DNA of 64,000 nt from assembly GCA_013400155.1 (NCBI GenBank), contig VXBM01001023.1, forward strand, positions 206,380 through 270,379, written 5' to 3'. This document shows positions 39,869 to 52,429 of this stretch, in pieces. Source of the stretch: Helopsaltes ochotensis (lineage: Eukaryota > Chordata > Aves > Passeriformes > Locustellidae). The position numbers and the translations under genes are program-made. The first letter of the stretch is position 1, and each line of letters starts with the position of its first letter. The notes under the pieces were generated by a model. That model was not told where the DNA came from. It searched no databases and was given only the letters and a program-made list of their open reading frames with translations.

Positions 39869-41541
39869 AACAGTGAAAAAAAAATGTTACTGTGGAGCAA
39901 AATGTTCTGAATGAGTGATTCATAATTAAAATGCTTGACTTAAATCTGTTGAAAGTGTTACAACACATTTAAAGTAATTTCAAAAATTAAACTACACTTC
40001 CTAAGAGATTTCTCTCATCAGTTGCTGCTCACAGTTTTGTGCCCTAATTTCTCCCATGAGCTGCATTGTCTGTAAAGCTGCATTTTCCCAGGCACGAAGA
40101 GGCCTTCTCTCTCACTGTGGTTGATGTTTATGAACGTTTTTTATTTTCTCAAAACTGCATTTTCTCTTGAAAACAGAATTCCTGTCTGTGTCTACTAGCC
40201 ATCCCCTCGGGCACTTCCAGTCTTTAACCCACAAGTCCAGTTCAGCTTTTTATTCAGAGCCTGAACAAATCAGCTTTGCTCAGGGTGATGGAGCTGTAGC
40301 TCTCTGTCCCTGAGCAGCTGGGTGAGACAGGTTTAGTGTGTTACAGGCACTCAGTCACAGTTAACCTCTGTCTCCCTGTCATCTTTGAGCTCTTTGGCTC
40401 TTAGCATTGCTACAGCCTCATGCAAAATTAGTCTCTCAGTAGGACCTGCAGAGATGAGCTGGGAGGCCCAAGGACGTGTCCCTGTGCAATCTGGGGTAGG
40501 CAGGGATTATTGTGGGCAGCCCAAAATTGGGTTTCCCTGAAGATGGCAAAAGGGTTTGTGCTCTTTGACTCTATATGTCACCTGCCAGCTGTCAAATCTA
40601 TACTGCACGGTATTAATGTTACTGCTTATGTTGGGATGGAGGACGTTCTTTCTCTCCTGGTGTGCTGGCTTTGCTTTCAGACAGTGACAGTACACCCTGT
40701 GGGATCCCATTGTGATTTGCAGATGATTCCTGGGTCACTCAACACAAAAGAGAATCAACACAAATCAGATTGGGAAAACCTATTTGATGGTATTCTCTGC
40801 AATCACATCTGTTTGTGACATGTTTATAAACACACTTTTTCTTCTATTACTTATCTGACCTGTTTAGAATTGACAGATTTCTTGTTTCGTCTCCTTCTTC
40901 AATCTCAGAAATATATGGAAACCATTTTACTCTCTCTGAAATTCCCACAGCTACTTCTAATTAGTCATTGTTCTCCTATAAGTAATCTTTCAGATTGTAT
41001 TTTATCTCATCATATGATATTCACACCAAATTCACAACTTAATTAACACTTCCACCTTGAAATAATTTGAAATAGATTCCATTCTAGATTTTGTCACACC
41101 AATATCATATATTGATACTGAAAAATACTGTATGTTCATACTCCTGAAAAATCTAGTATAAATTCTAAGAACTGTTCATCCTGACATTAACTGGAAGTAT
41201 TTCTATATCCCATGTAGAAACCAAACATTTTCATCTGTTCACATAGGATTTAATAAACTTTTCTCCCAGCTGCAAGTGGGAAAAAATGACCCTATTTTTC
41301 TCCTCCATTTACTTTGCATTACATAGAAACCTGTAAATAAAACAAATAAAACCTGTAGCAGGCAGCTATGTTCCCACCTCTAACTGTCTGGGTTCATTGC
41401 TCTTTTCACTCAATTAATTAATGTAATTGATTATGGTTAGAAGAATTTTCAAATGATACATCAAATAGTGCATCTGTCAGAATTCTTGAATCTCCAATGC
41501 CCTTGCCTTTACTTTGCTGATGCCAAAAGTTGCTGTGCAGG
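39869..41541. other. Unique noncoding stretch, AT-rich
   Basis: No gene. The interval 40.8-41.5 kb is strongly AT-rich with clustered TAAT/ATTA words, notably caattaattaatgtaattga at 41411-41430. A 102-codon plus frame at 40510-40818 has no motif. Confidence 0.6.
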
Positions 41542-41614
41542 CCATGTAGGTATTTAATGTCCGTAGTCTTCATTGGGTACATAATCCCTTATAACACTTT
41601 AGTAACATCTCTGT
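41542..41614 (+). repeat. 73-bp repeat, copy B
   Basis: Second copy of the 73-bp segment, same orientation, 72 of 73 identical to 39717-39789 and about 1.8 kb downstream. The flanking DNA is unrelated to CR1. A 7-bp direct repeat, ctgtgca, lies at 41533-41539 and 41611-41617. It brackets the copy like a target-site duplication, although four of its seven bases fall within the shared 73 bp. Confidence 0.9.
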
Positions 41615-43348
41615 GCAATATCATGGTGGTGTGGGAGCTCCTGGACCTACTACTGTCAAGGCTTCTCCACACGAGCCTGTAGAGAACCAGGTAGCCACAT
41701 GAATCATCATGGTGTGGGCACTTTCATTTGAAATTTAAGTTCATTTGATATACAGTGTGTTTTGCAGAACTGGGTGGTTTCTTTCCTCCTGCAGCTGCTG
41801 CTCACTTATCCACCAGCATTAGCTGCAAGTTCACCAGCATTAGCTTCATTCTTGCGCCCCTCTGAGAGTTCTGTCATCCCTTGGGGTACTTCTCGAGACA
41901 GTGCTTGGGGCTGCTGCTTTTGTGGGCACTGGCTTCACCCATGTCTGGGCACATGCTGCTGGGCATCTCCTACTTCCCTCCAATTTCTCTTCTAGTTACA
42001 TGGTGTTTAATTGAAGAAAAGGATCTAGAATGAGGATGAAAGAGAAAATTCAGAGCAAAAATATGAGTGAATTTTAGAATATTCTGATTTGGAAGGGATC
42101 CAAATTGCGTTGTAATTGCATTGGGGTCCTATGCTCTTGCTTAGCCATTGTTCAATTGAAACACATTTTGTGAACTTTTTGGCCAAATAAAATTTATTTA
42201 GATGGCAAAAAGGGAAGCGCACAGTGAATGGTTTCACAGCTTCAGCAAGTCCTGAGCAAGGGCTGAGCAGCAAAGGTCTGTCTTTTCCTGCTTCAGATCC
42301 TCTTCAAATACTGTGTCAAATCCTTTCAGATGTAGACAGTCTATAGCTAAGACTGTTTTTAAAGTGAAAGAAGGAAAAAATAATTGTGCAAGCAGGCCAC
42401 TATTTTAAGGGTTCGTATTCTGCCTCAATCTGCAGAAATGGGTGCAGATCTGCCTGTAACCTCCATGTTTGTCTGACAGTGGCACATGCAATGAACAGAT
42501 GTTATCTTCTATTGAGGACATATAATTTAAGGGGCAGATTTTAAACAATGGTCTCTTTTTTTCCAGCTGCAAATGCCGGTATCAGGAATTTTAGAAGTTT
42601 GACAAGCACGAGACACAAGTACATGATTGCCCCTGCAGGCAAAGTACTCAGACACTTAAATTATAGGAATTACTTCACAGTCATTTGTGGATGCAGCAGT
42701 AGATAGGTAATGCCTGATGAAAACCAAGATTCTGAGGTTTTATTTTGAATGCATTTGCTCATGGAATGTTCTCTCTCATTTTTACTAATCCCATGTTATC
42801 CTCTGGTAACTAGAGTCCTGGTAAATATACTGAAAAATAAGATTTATGTAACACCTGGAATCAAACATGAACTTACACCATTGCCCTTGTCTTGCAGGAA
42901 AACTCGATTATTCTTAATGGCCAGTCAGCTGTATTTGTCCCTCAAGAAAGATATCCACAAAGGGAGGAGGGGAATGCACTATGTGCATTAACAGAACTGC
43001 GTGTAGCCCAGATATGATACCTGCATGGAGTTCCATGGACTTCCATCTCTGGAATGGATTGAATGACACTGCTTCAGCTGTATTCTGCTTCCTCATATTT
43101 ATAAATTTGTTATGCTAAAATCACCTTAAATTCATGCACTCAAAATCACAGTTGTGTTCACGTCTGGCTTATTAATTGTCCATATTGTAGAGTATACTGA
43201 CTTGGCTGTCTTCCTTCACTACTTTCCTGGTACCGTATCATTGTTAGAGACAAAATGTCCATTAAGATGTTGATGGCCCTGGTAACATTTCACAGAGCTG
43301 AAAAAAATTCATACCAGAAAAAAACCTAATTGGTTTATTCCAGACAGG
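41615..43348. other. Unique noncoding stretch, no gene seen
   Basis: No repeats of known family and no frame longer than about 82 codons. The sequence at 41790-41960 is locally GC-richer but noncoding by appearance. Confidence 0.6.
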
Positions 43349-43568
43349 AATCACAGAATTGTAGAACTGTCTGGAAGGGACCTCTAAGATCATCCCATTT
43401 CAATTCCCCTGCCGTTGGCAAGGGCACTTTCCACAAGACCACGTTACACAAAGCCCCATCCAACCTGGTATTGCACACTTCCAGGGATGGGACATCTACA
43501 ACTTCTCTGTACAATCTGTTCCAGTGCTTCACCACCCTCACAGTGAAGAATTTCGTCCTAAATGAGAA
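43349..43568 (-). mobile_element. CR1 LINE 3' fragment
   Basis: The plus strand reads aatcacagaattgtagaact, ctggaagggacctctaagat, cctgccgttggcaagggcac, caaagccccatccaacctgg, cacttccagggatgggacat, ccagtgcttcaccaccctca and cagtgaagaatttcgtccta. It is a reverse-complement CR1 tail of about 220 bp. The 128-codon frame at 43330-43716 is this repeat read through in one frame and is not a gene. Confidence 0.93.
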
Positions 43569-46029
43569 GCAAAGTGATGTCTCTGGCTGCTCATCCTACA
43601 ACATAGCAAGGTACCGCGTGGCATGTGCAACACAGGTGCATAGACACTTGATGGTAGTGTCATGGTACTGTTCTTTATGTGAGTACCAAGAGAAACCAAG
43701 CCATCCTGTCCTCTGAATTTGCCTTTCTTTGAGACATTGTTGGATGCAAGGATGCAACTGTGTTCAGTAAGTATTGCTGGCTCCTTGGCAGGTGGTCCTT
43801 GTAAGAACAGGACTGATATCTTTTGTAAGCAAATGGGATTCATCCTCCAGGTGAATGATGTCGTGTTGCCCCCACAGACCTCAATGCATAACCTCTACCA
43901 ATAGATAATCTCCTTCCAGTCTGTTGAATAACCTGTGTGTTCTATGTGCTCCAAGATTTATCATTCCATTTGAATAGAGAAAGCAGGAGGGCTGTGAAGG
44001 AGTCATCTCTGCTCTCCTTGTCTCACCTCCCTCATTTCATCCTCCTTAAATTGCATGTTATTTTTTGCCACTGACTAGTTCTTCCTAAGGATTTGCAAAA
44101 GATGTACTCTCTATTGACTAGGTTAGGTTGATGTGGTAGGAAACAACCTCTGGGGACCTGTTAGTGCAGTAAGTTCAATCAGTGCTAGCAGGCTCAGCAT
44201 GAGGAAAGAATAAACTCAAGGGAGGTAATGTTTTGGGTAGGTGTTAAAATAGTTTGATCACTAGTGACTCATGGGTAGTGATGTGAAGATTTCATACTCC
44301 TGAAAGCAGAAATAAACATATTAAATGAAGCTGGCTTTTTCTGAATGCCGTGGTTTGTGATCTCAGGGCACATAGCTCAGTGGATACTGACAGACTATAA
44401 AGTAAAATTTGAATTCTGAAGAATTCATAACAGGTGAAATAAGACTGCACTGATAAGCTACAGCTGTTTTAACAAGAGTAATGACCCACAAGATGCAGCT
44501 TGGTTTTCTCACTGCTAAATATGGTCAGTGCTTTGTTTTGTGAGGATTGCACTGTTTCCCAGCTTTTAAGCATTTGATGCTAAATAGTAATATGAACATT
44601 GCAACAAATAAATATTCATGGGATTGCATGTCAGAAATCAGTCTTTGCCTCCATTTGCTTGCCAACCTACCTCTTGTGTAGGATGTTTTGTGCACAGAGT
44701 GCAGTGGGTTGTGTAACACACATTGGGTGGTACCCTGGCAGTTGAGGAACGTGGTCAGGGCTGGGAGCAATGGGAATTCAGCTGCAGTGATGACAGGGGT
44801 TTTGCAGCAATTCAGCATCCCTCCTGTTCTGTCCTGAAGAAGATGTGCAACATGCATGGCAATAAGGAGCATTCAGTGGAGGGGCTATATCCTATTTTCC
44901 TTGACTCTCTTAGGAAATCTATCCTTTTAAGTGTGTCAGTGTTTTTTCTCTTGGTTTTCCTAACCATTTTCTGCTGTATTCATAGAACTAAGGAAGTATC
45001 ACAGAATGAGAAGAGTAATAAAGTGAAGTTATAATTTCATTTTTCTTTAAAGAAATCTGATGTATCTGTGGATTTTGATTCTTCACTTGATGTGTTTCAG
45101 ATAGTGTTATTGTTGCTCAGGTTACAGCATTTGTGTTGCTTTGTTAGACAATCCAAATAATACCTTGTCTTTTTTTGGTGTTAAAAGTTTTGAGAAGAAA
45201 TACATAGCTTTATATGGAAGTTGAAGCATAACTTACAATCAGTAGTGTTAACAGTGCAGTATATCAGGACACAAAGTGCTGCTTCAATTTAACTACTTGT
45301 TGTAACAATGTTTCGTTAATAGAAAGCAATCCTGTATAGCTGTGTAATTACACTCAGGAGCTTGTCTGGATTTGGAGTTACATTATTGGTCAGGGAAGGG
45401 TCTTAATGATGTTCAGAATAACTCAAAGCCAATAAAAGAGATGTCTAGGAGCCTTTTTGATTTCCAGTATTTGCTATGGCAGCTTTCTGGAAACTGCTCT
45501 TATCCTGTATCTAACAGCTTCTACCACCTGATTGCATCAGGTTTACACACCCAAGACAGCTTCCACACCATACAGGCCAATAGTGTACGGAACAGAAAGA
45601 GGAAGTAGAGATGTTACAAAAAGTCTTAAGCTGCAAATGAGACTGCTTTATGATAAACATCCTTTGCATATAAAACAGCAAAACATGCACCAGAACTTTT
45701 TCCACGGGACAGTATCATTCATAAATAATGAGTAGAAGAAAACTTAGATGAATGTATGTGCCTGTGGTATGTGTCTTTGTCACCTACCTGTGTACACATT
45801 TGTGTTGACTGCAAAGTAAGCCCAGCTGATGTGAAGTGCAGGACAGGGCTCTGTCTTCATCCCCTCCTTGCTACACTTGTAGCACACCTTGTATAGGTAT
45901 GACTGCCTCTCCTGCTCATACTCCCTCCCAACCCACTTCTCACTCATCTCTGTGGCACATTATAGAGCTTATCCTAGTTCTGAACTCAGGTGAAAGGAGA
46001 AACAAACTACTTCCTGAAAGAAAAGACTG
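43569..46029. other. Unique noncoding stretch, no gene seen
   Basis: Frames of up to 115 codons overlap on opposite strands (44525-44872 and 44723-45034) with no recognisable domain. No repeats seen. Confidence 0.6.
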
Positions 46030-46414
46030 CAGCAATTGAAGATGGTAAAGGATGCAGAGGGAGCCTTATGAGTGGCTGAAATCACCTGACTTCTTTAGCC
46101 TGGAACGAGGAGATGGAGGGGAGACCTCATTGCAGTCTACATCTTCCTCACAATGGGAATCAGAGGGGAAGCACTGCTCTCTTTCCTCTGGTGACCAGTG
46201 ACAGAATCTGAGGGAATGGTACAAAGCTGAGCCAGGAGAGCTTTGGGCTGGATATTAGAAAAAGGTTCTTCCCCAGAGAGTGATTGGGCACTGGAACAGG
46301 CTCTCCAGGGAAGTGGCACAGCACCAGCCTGACAGACTTCAGCAAGTGCTTGGAAAATGATCTCAGGCACATTCCTGGGGTGTCCTGTGTAAGGCCAGGA
46401 GTTGGACTTTGCAG
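46030..46414 (+). mobile_element. CR1 LINE 3' region
   Basis: Sense-strand CR1 blocks appear in order: ttctttagcctggaacgagg, gaggggagacctcattgcag, tcctctggtgaccagtgaca, gagctttgggctggatatta, gaaaaaggttcttccccaga, gattgggcactggaacaggc, tctccagggaagtggcacag, atgatctcaggcacattcct, ggggtgtcctgtgtaaggcc and aggagttggacttt. This corresponds to the end of ORF2 and the 3' UTR of the subfamily that ends with gttggactcgatgatcct. The copy stops at that point: the terminal 40 bp or so are missing, and an inverted SINE follows directly. Confidence 0.88.
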
Positions 46415-46549
46415 ATCACAGAATATTCTAAATTAGAAAGGACTCACAAGGATCATTAGGTCCAGATGATGTGAATGGCCCATACAGAGATTAAACCCAC
46501 AGCATTGATGTTATTAGCACCATGCCCTAACCAAGTGAACTAATCTCAG
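46415..46549 (-). mobile_element. tRNA-Ile-derived SINE with CR1-like tail (TguSINE1-type)
   Basis: Read on the minus strand, 46549 to 46476 is a 74-nt tRNA-Ile-like head. The A box tagttcacttgg is at 46542-46531. The anticodon loop ctaataa (anticodon AAT at 46515-46513) follows, then the B-box-like gggtttaatct at 46498-46488 and the acceptor end gtatgggcca. The tail, to 46415, reads aatgatccttgtgagtcctt then agaatattctgtgatc, the 3' end of a CR1. A tRNA-Ile head fused to a CR1 tail is the architecture of TguSINE1-type SINEs known from passerines: RNA polymerase III transcription from the tRNA boxes, and CR1 reverse transcriptase supplied in trans. Several box substitutions indicate an old copy. 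It cannot be a working tRNA gene because arms mispair and the sequence runs on into the tail. Confidence 0.85.
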
Positions 46550-49500
46550 GGTCACTTCAGCGTTCCTTGTCAGCCCGTTCCAGCTGAGGATACACTAGTG
46601 ATCCTCCCACAGATTGTGAGGAGGTTGGGGAAGGAAGTCATCTGGATCCCTGGAAGGTTTTAGATATGAATACACACATTTGAAACCATTAGAGGAATCT
46701 TATGTGGGGCCATGTGCATGTTTGTGTGTATATTTGGCTAGGTCTGAGAGGGTCAAGCACAATCAAAAGAGACACAACAAAAGTGCTCACAGAAGGAGAG
46801 GGCAGTGAGTAAAAGCTAAAAGTTTTGGGTGTGATATCAGACAGAAAAACACTTGACTCTCTGGAAGAACACTTGTCCTCTGAACAAGGAAACTACTGTC
46901 TACTTTTGGATTTCTAGTGCCCTGAAAAGGTTGTACATTGCCTAGCTTCTTTTAAAATAAATAAGGTTGCAACCATATCAAATATATCATCCAGTTGTCC
47001 TGGTGGAAGGAGTTTGCAAAACCTTGAATATCAAGAGCCTGGGTCATACATTCAGATATTGATGAGAGATTTGTGTATAACTATTGATAATATAGATTAA
47101 TTTTGTTGAGAAAGTTGACTCTAAATCTCATGGCACAAGGTTTTCATGTTCAATTTCTCAGATATGTTACAGCTTTTTATAAGGACTTCACACACAAACT
47201 TTGTATTTTGAAACTTCCTATCTTTTCATATAATGGAGTTACTAACATTGCATAAACCAACATTCTGTGTTTACTTTTCTGATCTTGTCCTCCTTTACCA
47301 TGAAAAAACTTCATTATGCTTTGAGGGTCTTGTATGTTGTATTTCCTTATAATTAGTTTGTTCAGTCTTATTTCACACAAATCAAACCTTCTATTGCTCT
47401 CAGGGATGCAGATAACATATTCCAATGTACTGTTTGGTTTTGCCGGCACCAGACATATTTTTAAAAGGGCCAGAAATATTTCAATGGGCATACTTTTCAA
47501 GGCATTCTGTTAAATGCCACCAGATTTCTCTGAGCTCTGTAATCCTACTAGGAATAATTAAAATTACATAGCATTTACCATCTGACTATATTACCACTTG
47601 GACATTTCATGATGCTCCCACAAGTTTGATTCCTGCATCTCTGTTTAAGATTATTATAGAGATTCATGACATTTGTCCAGATATCCACTTGGTTTTCGGT
47701 TCTCACATTTCAGATCCTTAAGTACGAGAGCTAAAGCATGATCTTTCAAAAGCATAGAGAATCTGCAACTTGAAGGTATGTTTTATTATATTTAAGGTCA
47801 TTTATTGCTTCTATATATCAAAAGGTCCAAGCTTCTTTAACTCATTACCTGACTTCATTTTATGTTATGATTATAACCCAGATTTTAAGTCCAGCATGTT
47901 CCCAGTTACCTTTCCTCTGTGTTCGAAGGCAGAAGGAAAATGCTTCTGTTCTTTTTCAATTATTATAATTTTCAGATTCTATGTTATTATTGGTTCTCGT
48001 TTATGTAGTACAATTGTGTTCTGTGCCTTCATAAAATGTTTCATGCTAATCAAATAATGATGTGGAAATTAATTTCAAAATAAATCTTAGACAAATATTA
48101 AGATACAAACCTGTCTTTAGAATCACTCTCCGTTTCTCGAGATTCGGTTTTTACTTCTTTGCAAGCTTTTGTGTACTGGACTGATTACCCCAAAAAGTGG
48201 TATTTCATATTCCAGAATGTGCTTGTAGGCAAACAATGGGAAGGTAAAGAGCACAAATCAATCAGGAGAATAATTAACCCAAATTGACAGTATATACCTA
48301 GATTGTATGAGATCAGTGCCAATGATTTAAATATAATGGCATTTTCCAACCTGTAAGCCAAGTGAACACTTTGGAAGGCATGTGCACAGAGTTTGTGTTT
48401 ATAGCCTACAAAAGGTTAATGCCCCCTGATGACTGTGGGTGCTGAGTGAAGGCTGGCAGAACCCACACTACAAAAGGCAGTCTCAGCACGGATAAAACAA
48501 AATGTTCCTATGCTCTGAAGTGAACTTTCTCCTTATGCTGGTGAGCAACTGGGCGGAGAGCTTAACTAAGAGTCTGCTGCACATGGAAAGTGTGCCTTCT
48601 AAGTGCACAATAATCTCACAGCAGCGTGCATTAGCATCTGGAGCCAAGCATGATATCAGTGCCATAACTGAAGCCCTCGCCTCAGCTTTAGGAAATGCTG
48701 CGATAACAGCAGCACATGCTTTTGCATGAAATATGCTGTAGCCCCAGTGAATGAAGAAGCTCTCAAAGCAACATGATCTGCAAACAGTGTGAAGTTGAAG
48801 CAGGATTTTTCATGTATTGCCTGCAAGGGAACTTCCCATTTATTATATGCTGTAAACAGCTTCTCCTTAAATTGTCTACAACCTCTGTTGGAAAAGTTGG
48901 TAAGGAGCTCCTGGATCTCAAGACTTGTTAATATTCTTATAGCATTTAATACCTGCTAATATATAAGAAGATAAAAATGAAACATTGTGAGCTGACTTTT
49001 CACATGGGAATCCATGAAGATGAGTTTAACTTCTTAATTTAAGACTAACCTCAATTTTGCAAAATGTCCATCAGCCCTTGTGGTAATATTGGCTCATCAT
49101 TCTTATTTATAGGCTCAATGTACAATGATGCAAAAACAAAGCAGAGCAAAACAAAAGAGATTTATTCCTCTAGGTCAATGTGATTGTTCTGCTTAATAAG
49201 TAGAAAGCAGCTAATATGGAGAATGTCCAAATATAGGGAATATCCAGTATGGAACACCCAAATTTTGTATACATATTCTGTATGTATTTGCAGATGTATA
49301 TATGAGTATAAAGTGAACTAAACAAATAAATTAAACCCCTGCTGGCTTAGAAAAGAAAATATTTGTGAAAGTGTGAGGAACTACAGTGGTGATTAAATAG
49401 CAATTTTCTGTGGTGGGATTTCACATGGGGCTCAAACTCCTTGAACGCTTTAAATTTTCCTCTTGTTCATGTGCATATGGCTGCTTAGCCATTTTCAAAG

Positions 49501-52339
49501 TCTGAGACACAAAGTGTGTCAAGCTTCTCAGCAATTTAAGCAAAATGAGCCATGAAGTGGTAGCAGGATGGGGGCTCTGTGGGTTAGTAGGAGCTGGGCA
49601 AGGTGTGAAGGGTTCTGAGCGCAGCAAAAGGGAATTTTCAGTGGTCTTGGTGAGCCATTTAGCTTTTCTGGGGTGGATATTACATCACATTATCTTATTA
49701 TAAAATCAGATTCTGACATACTCATTGTTTTCCCTGATCAAATTTGGCAGAAGTTTTGCCAGTATTGGAAAGGCTTTAAAAATGTTTAGGTGTAGATTTG
49801 TAAAAATATCTTTCATTGGTATTAATTTTGCTTGGAATGCGTCTACCTCACTCTTTATGAGACATATTGCATGCAGTTGCATTTTGCTGCTCTGATGGCA
49901 TATGAAAGATACCCTGGAGTTACCTGCTCTGACAGCAATTACAAGCACAGGTGTTGTTACCTCTCAGTATTTTTAGCATGAATCTAGCAATATGTGGTGT
50001 TTTCTTCAGACCCTTAAAATCTTGAAGGTTTCTGGAACTTTTGCTTTTAACATATGTGCAATGAGAAGCTTAAAAACACAGGTTTGCATGGACTTGAAAT
50101 GTCTAACACTTCCATGCATTTTTCAAATTGTTTAGAAATTAGGGCCCTTACAGGAAGGTTGATAAATTCAAGGCTGTCAGTAACACACGTTATTTTAATC
50201 TGCTCTTCCCTCTTTCCTCCATCCTTCCTGGCCATTATTTTACCTTTCCTTTCAGGTACTTTAGGATATTTCCAATCTAGGTTAGATCTATGGCCTGGTG
50301 ATTTTGTACAAAATCTTAGCAGGTTGTGGGTCTTGGAAAGGCCTGGTAAATACTGAGAAAGTTTTGAACTTCTGTATGTTTATATGATTTGAATGATCCA
50401 AATCCTAGATTTTTTTAGAGGGTATGATAATTCACATCATAGTGAAAGTCCTATTTGCTGAAAAGATACCTCTCAGTGGCAGCAATTGTTGAATTTCAGC
50501 ATTTTGAAAATGAATGTTTTGTTAAAAAAATAGCAAACCAGATCTGGGCTTTTGGTAGTTATATTGCCTATCAAAAAAGAGCCCCAAACACTTTTGACCC
50601 CCAATCAAAATTTCATATTCATATATATAGGGTGATACTGAATGTGTGACAGATATCAGAGCAGCAATTCAGTAGAGCTTTCTAGTAGATTCACATTTGC
50701 AATACAGCCTTCAAGCTCTAAAGGTACTACCAGCACACGTTCCTCTTATGACATTTATAAAACAAGATTTTGTGCTAATCATTCTCTGTGTGCACACTCT
50801 TCAAAATGCACCTACAACAAGCTTCTCCTTCCATATATGGTTACATGAAATTTATGACTACAGAACCCATAAATTTTTCCTCAGGCTGGAAACTATGGTG
50901 CAGCATGTGCTCAGAAACAGCAGATCTTATCAGGTAGGATTAGCAGACAGGAGGGTGAAAAGCACCATTCTTAGCGAGCTTACATCTGCTTTACTCACTT
51001 CCTGCATATTGTAGACTGCTGGAAGTCAGGAACAATGACTTGTTATCAGCCAAGGCAGAAGGCATTCTGAGTTGAGTGAAAAAGTTGGGGAAAAATGGAT
51101 AAATTAAATGTTCTTAGAGGACATTTGTAGGGGATCAAACAAACTTGGTCAAAGCAGTATTAAAAAGAGACTCCCTCTTTTAATTATGTTGACAGCAGCT
51201 GCAGGTAGCCTGTGAGCTTTACCATAATATCTGTGAACCTTGATGCATTAACTCCTTACAGTCTGTGCTGCACAAACACAAAATAAAATGAAGGCTGCTG
51301 TGGGAGGCGGAATGAATTGCAGTGTAGCTCAGCTGGGAGCATCACCTGGTGCAAGGTGAAGGTCATCATGGGGCGTGCTCACTCTTGTTTAGCTGGGAGC
51401 AGCTTTTAAACTTCTTCAACTTGCTTATTCAGAGGGGAAACACTGTCCCTTTCTCAAAGGAATTAAATCTATAGGCATATTAAAAATATTTAATACACTG
51501 AGTTAGAACAGGCAGGCTTTATATAGAGAATGTAACGGTATAATAAAAGAACAGTATGACCAAGAGATGCACTAAACAAAAGTAATCAGACTCAGTCAAT
51601 TAAACTGCTCCAAATTACAACAGCTGTAGCCACAGAGGCATGGTGAGAAAGGGATCCTGTTCCTTATGTCCATTCCAGATGGGGTAGTGAAGAGAGGCTT
51701 GTGAAGTTGCTGTAACTGTCTTAGCATTTCCCAAAATCTTAAACAGCATTATGGACCTCTTTTCTAACAGATGTCATTTTTGATTACTTTGGAAGTATAG
51801 AAAGTCTTCTGTACTTTGTTAGCTAAAATGAAGTAATATGACTAACACTTTTTCAGGTGCAATATCAAGAAGTTCATCAGTGCTGGGACACTATATAGGA
51901 AATCTCTGTTGCTCATCCACTGTCCTCTGGATTGATTTCATAATGAGACATTAGGTGAGAAAGACCAAACCTCTAACAAATAGCTTGACTTGATCAATTC
52001 AGAGCAAACCCTACAGTTATTGACTATGATGGAGTAACATGGGTACTTGTAAAGATGGCCTTGCTAGTAGTATGTGTAAAGAAGCTTTTATTGTTAAATT
52101 AAATTAATCTTGCAGGAAAAAAAAAAAAAATAGGATTTCTTCTTCCCTGACTCGTCAGTGTATAGCACTTTGCATCTGACTGACACGGGTTTTAAATCAC
52201 TTATCACATACACTTTGCAAAGCCGAAAACACTGTACACAATATTTTAAAGCAATGGGGTTTTTTCTCTTAAAAAGGAACTTGCAAAATCTAGTAGTTTA
52301 ATAATGTCCAGTCAAGTGCTAAGACACATAGATGAGGAG
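46550..52339. other. Unique noncoding stretch
   Basis: No supportable gene over 5.8 kb. Frames of up to 107 codons (47177-47500) show no motif. The one structured item is a tRNA-Ala-like segment near 51.35 kb. An A14 run lies at 52117-52130, just upstream of the large CR1. Confidence 0.6.
51318..51386 (+). pseudogene. Possible degenerate tRNA-Ala (TGC)-like segment
   Basis: A perfect A-box string tagctcagctgg lies at 51325-51336. It makes a D-arm with a 4-bp stem (gctc at 51327-51330, gagc at 51337-51340). An anticodon-arm-like hairpin follows: tcacct (51342-51347), 6-nt loop ggtgca, aggtga (51354-51359). The loop contains TGC, an alanine anticodon. The first acceptor-like bases tgcagtg can pair in part with cact at 51380-51383. 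There is no recognisable B box or T-arm, the anticodon loop is one base short, and the total is about 69 nt. I read it as a relic of a tRNA or tRNA-derived SINE, or as chance. Confidence 0.3.
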
Positions 52340-52429
52340 GTGATTTGATACAGCCTACATTGCTTCACAAGGGAAGATCCTGTCTGACCAACCCAGTAGC
52401 CTTCTATAGTGGAGTAGCTATGTCAATAG

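Noticed and set aside
43330..43716. 128-codon plus-strand frame
   Set aside because: Its first two thirds are antisense CR1 3' sequence. The remainder has no homology I recognise.
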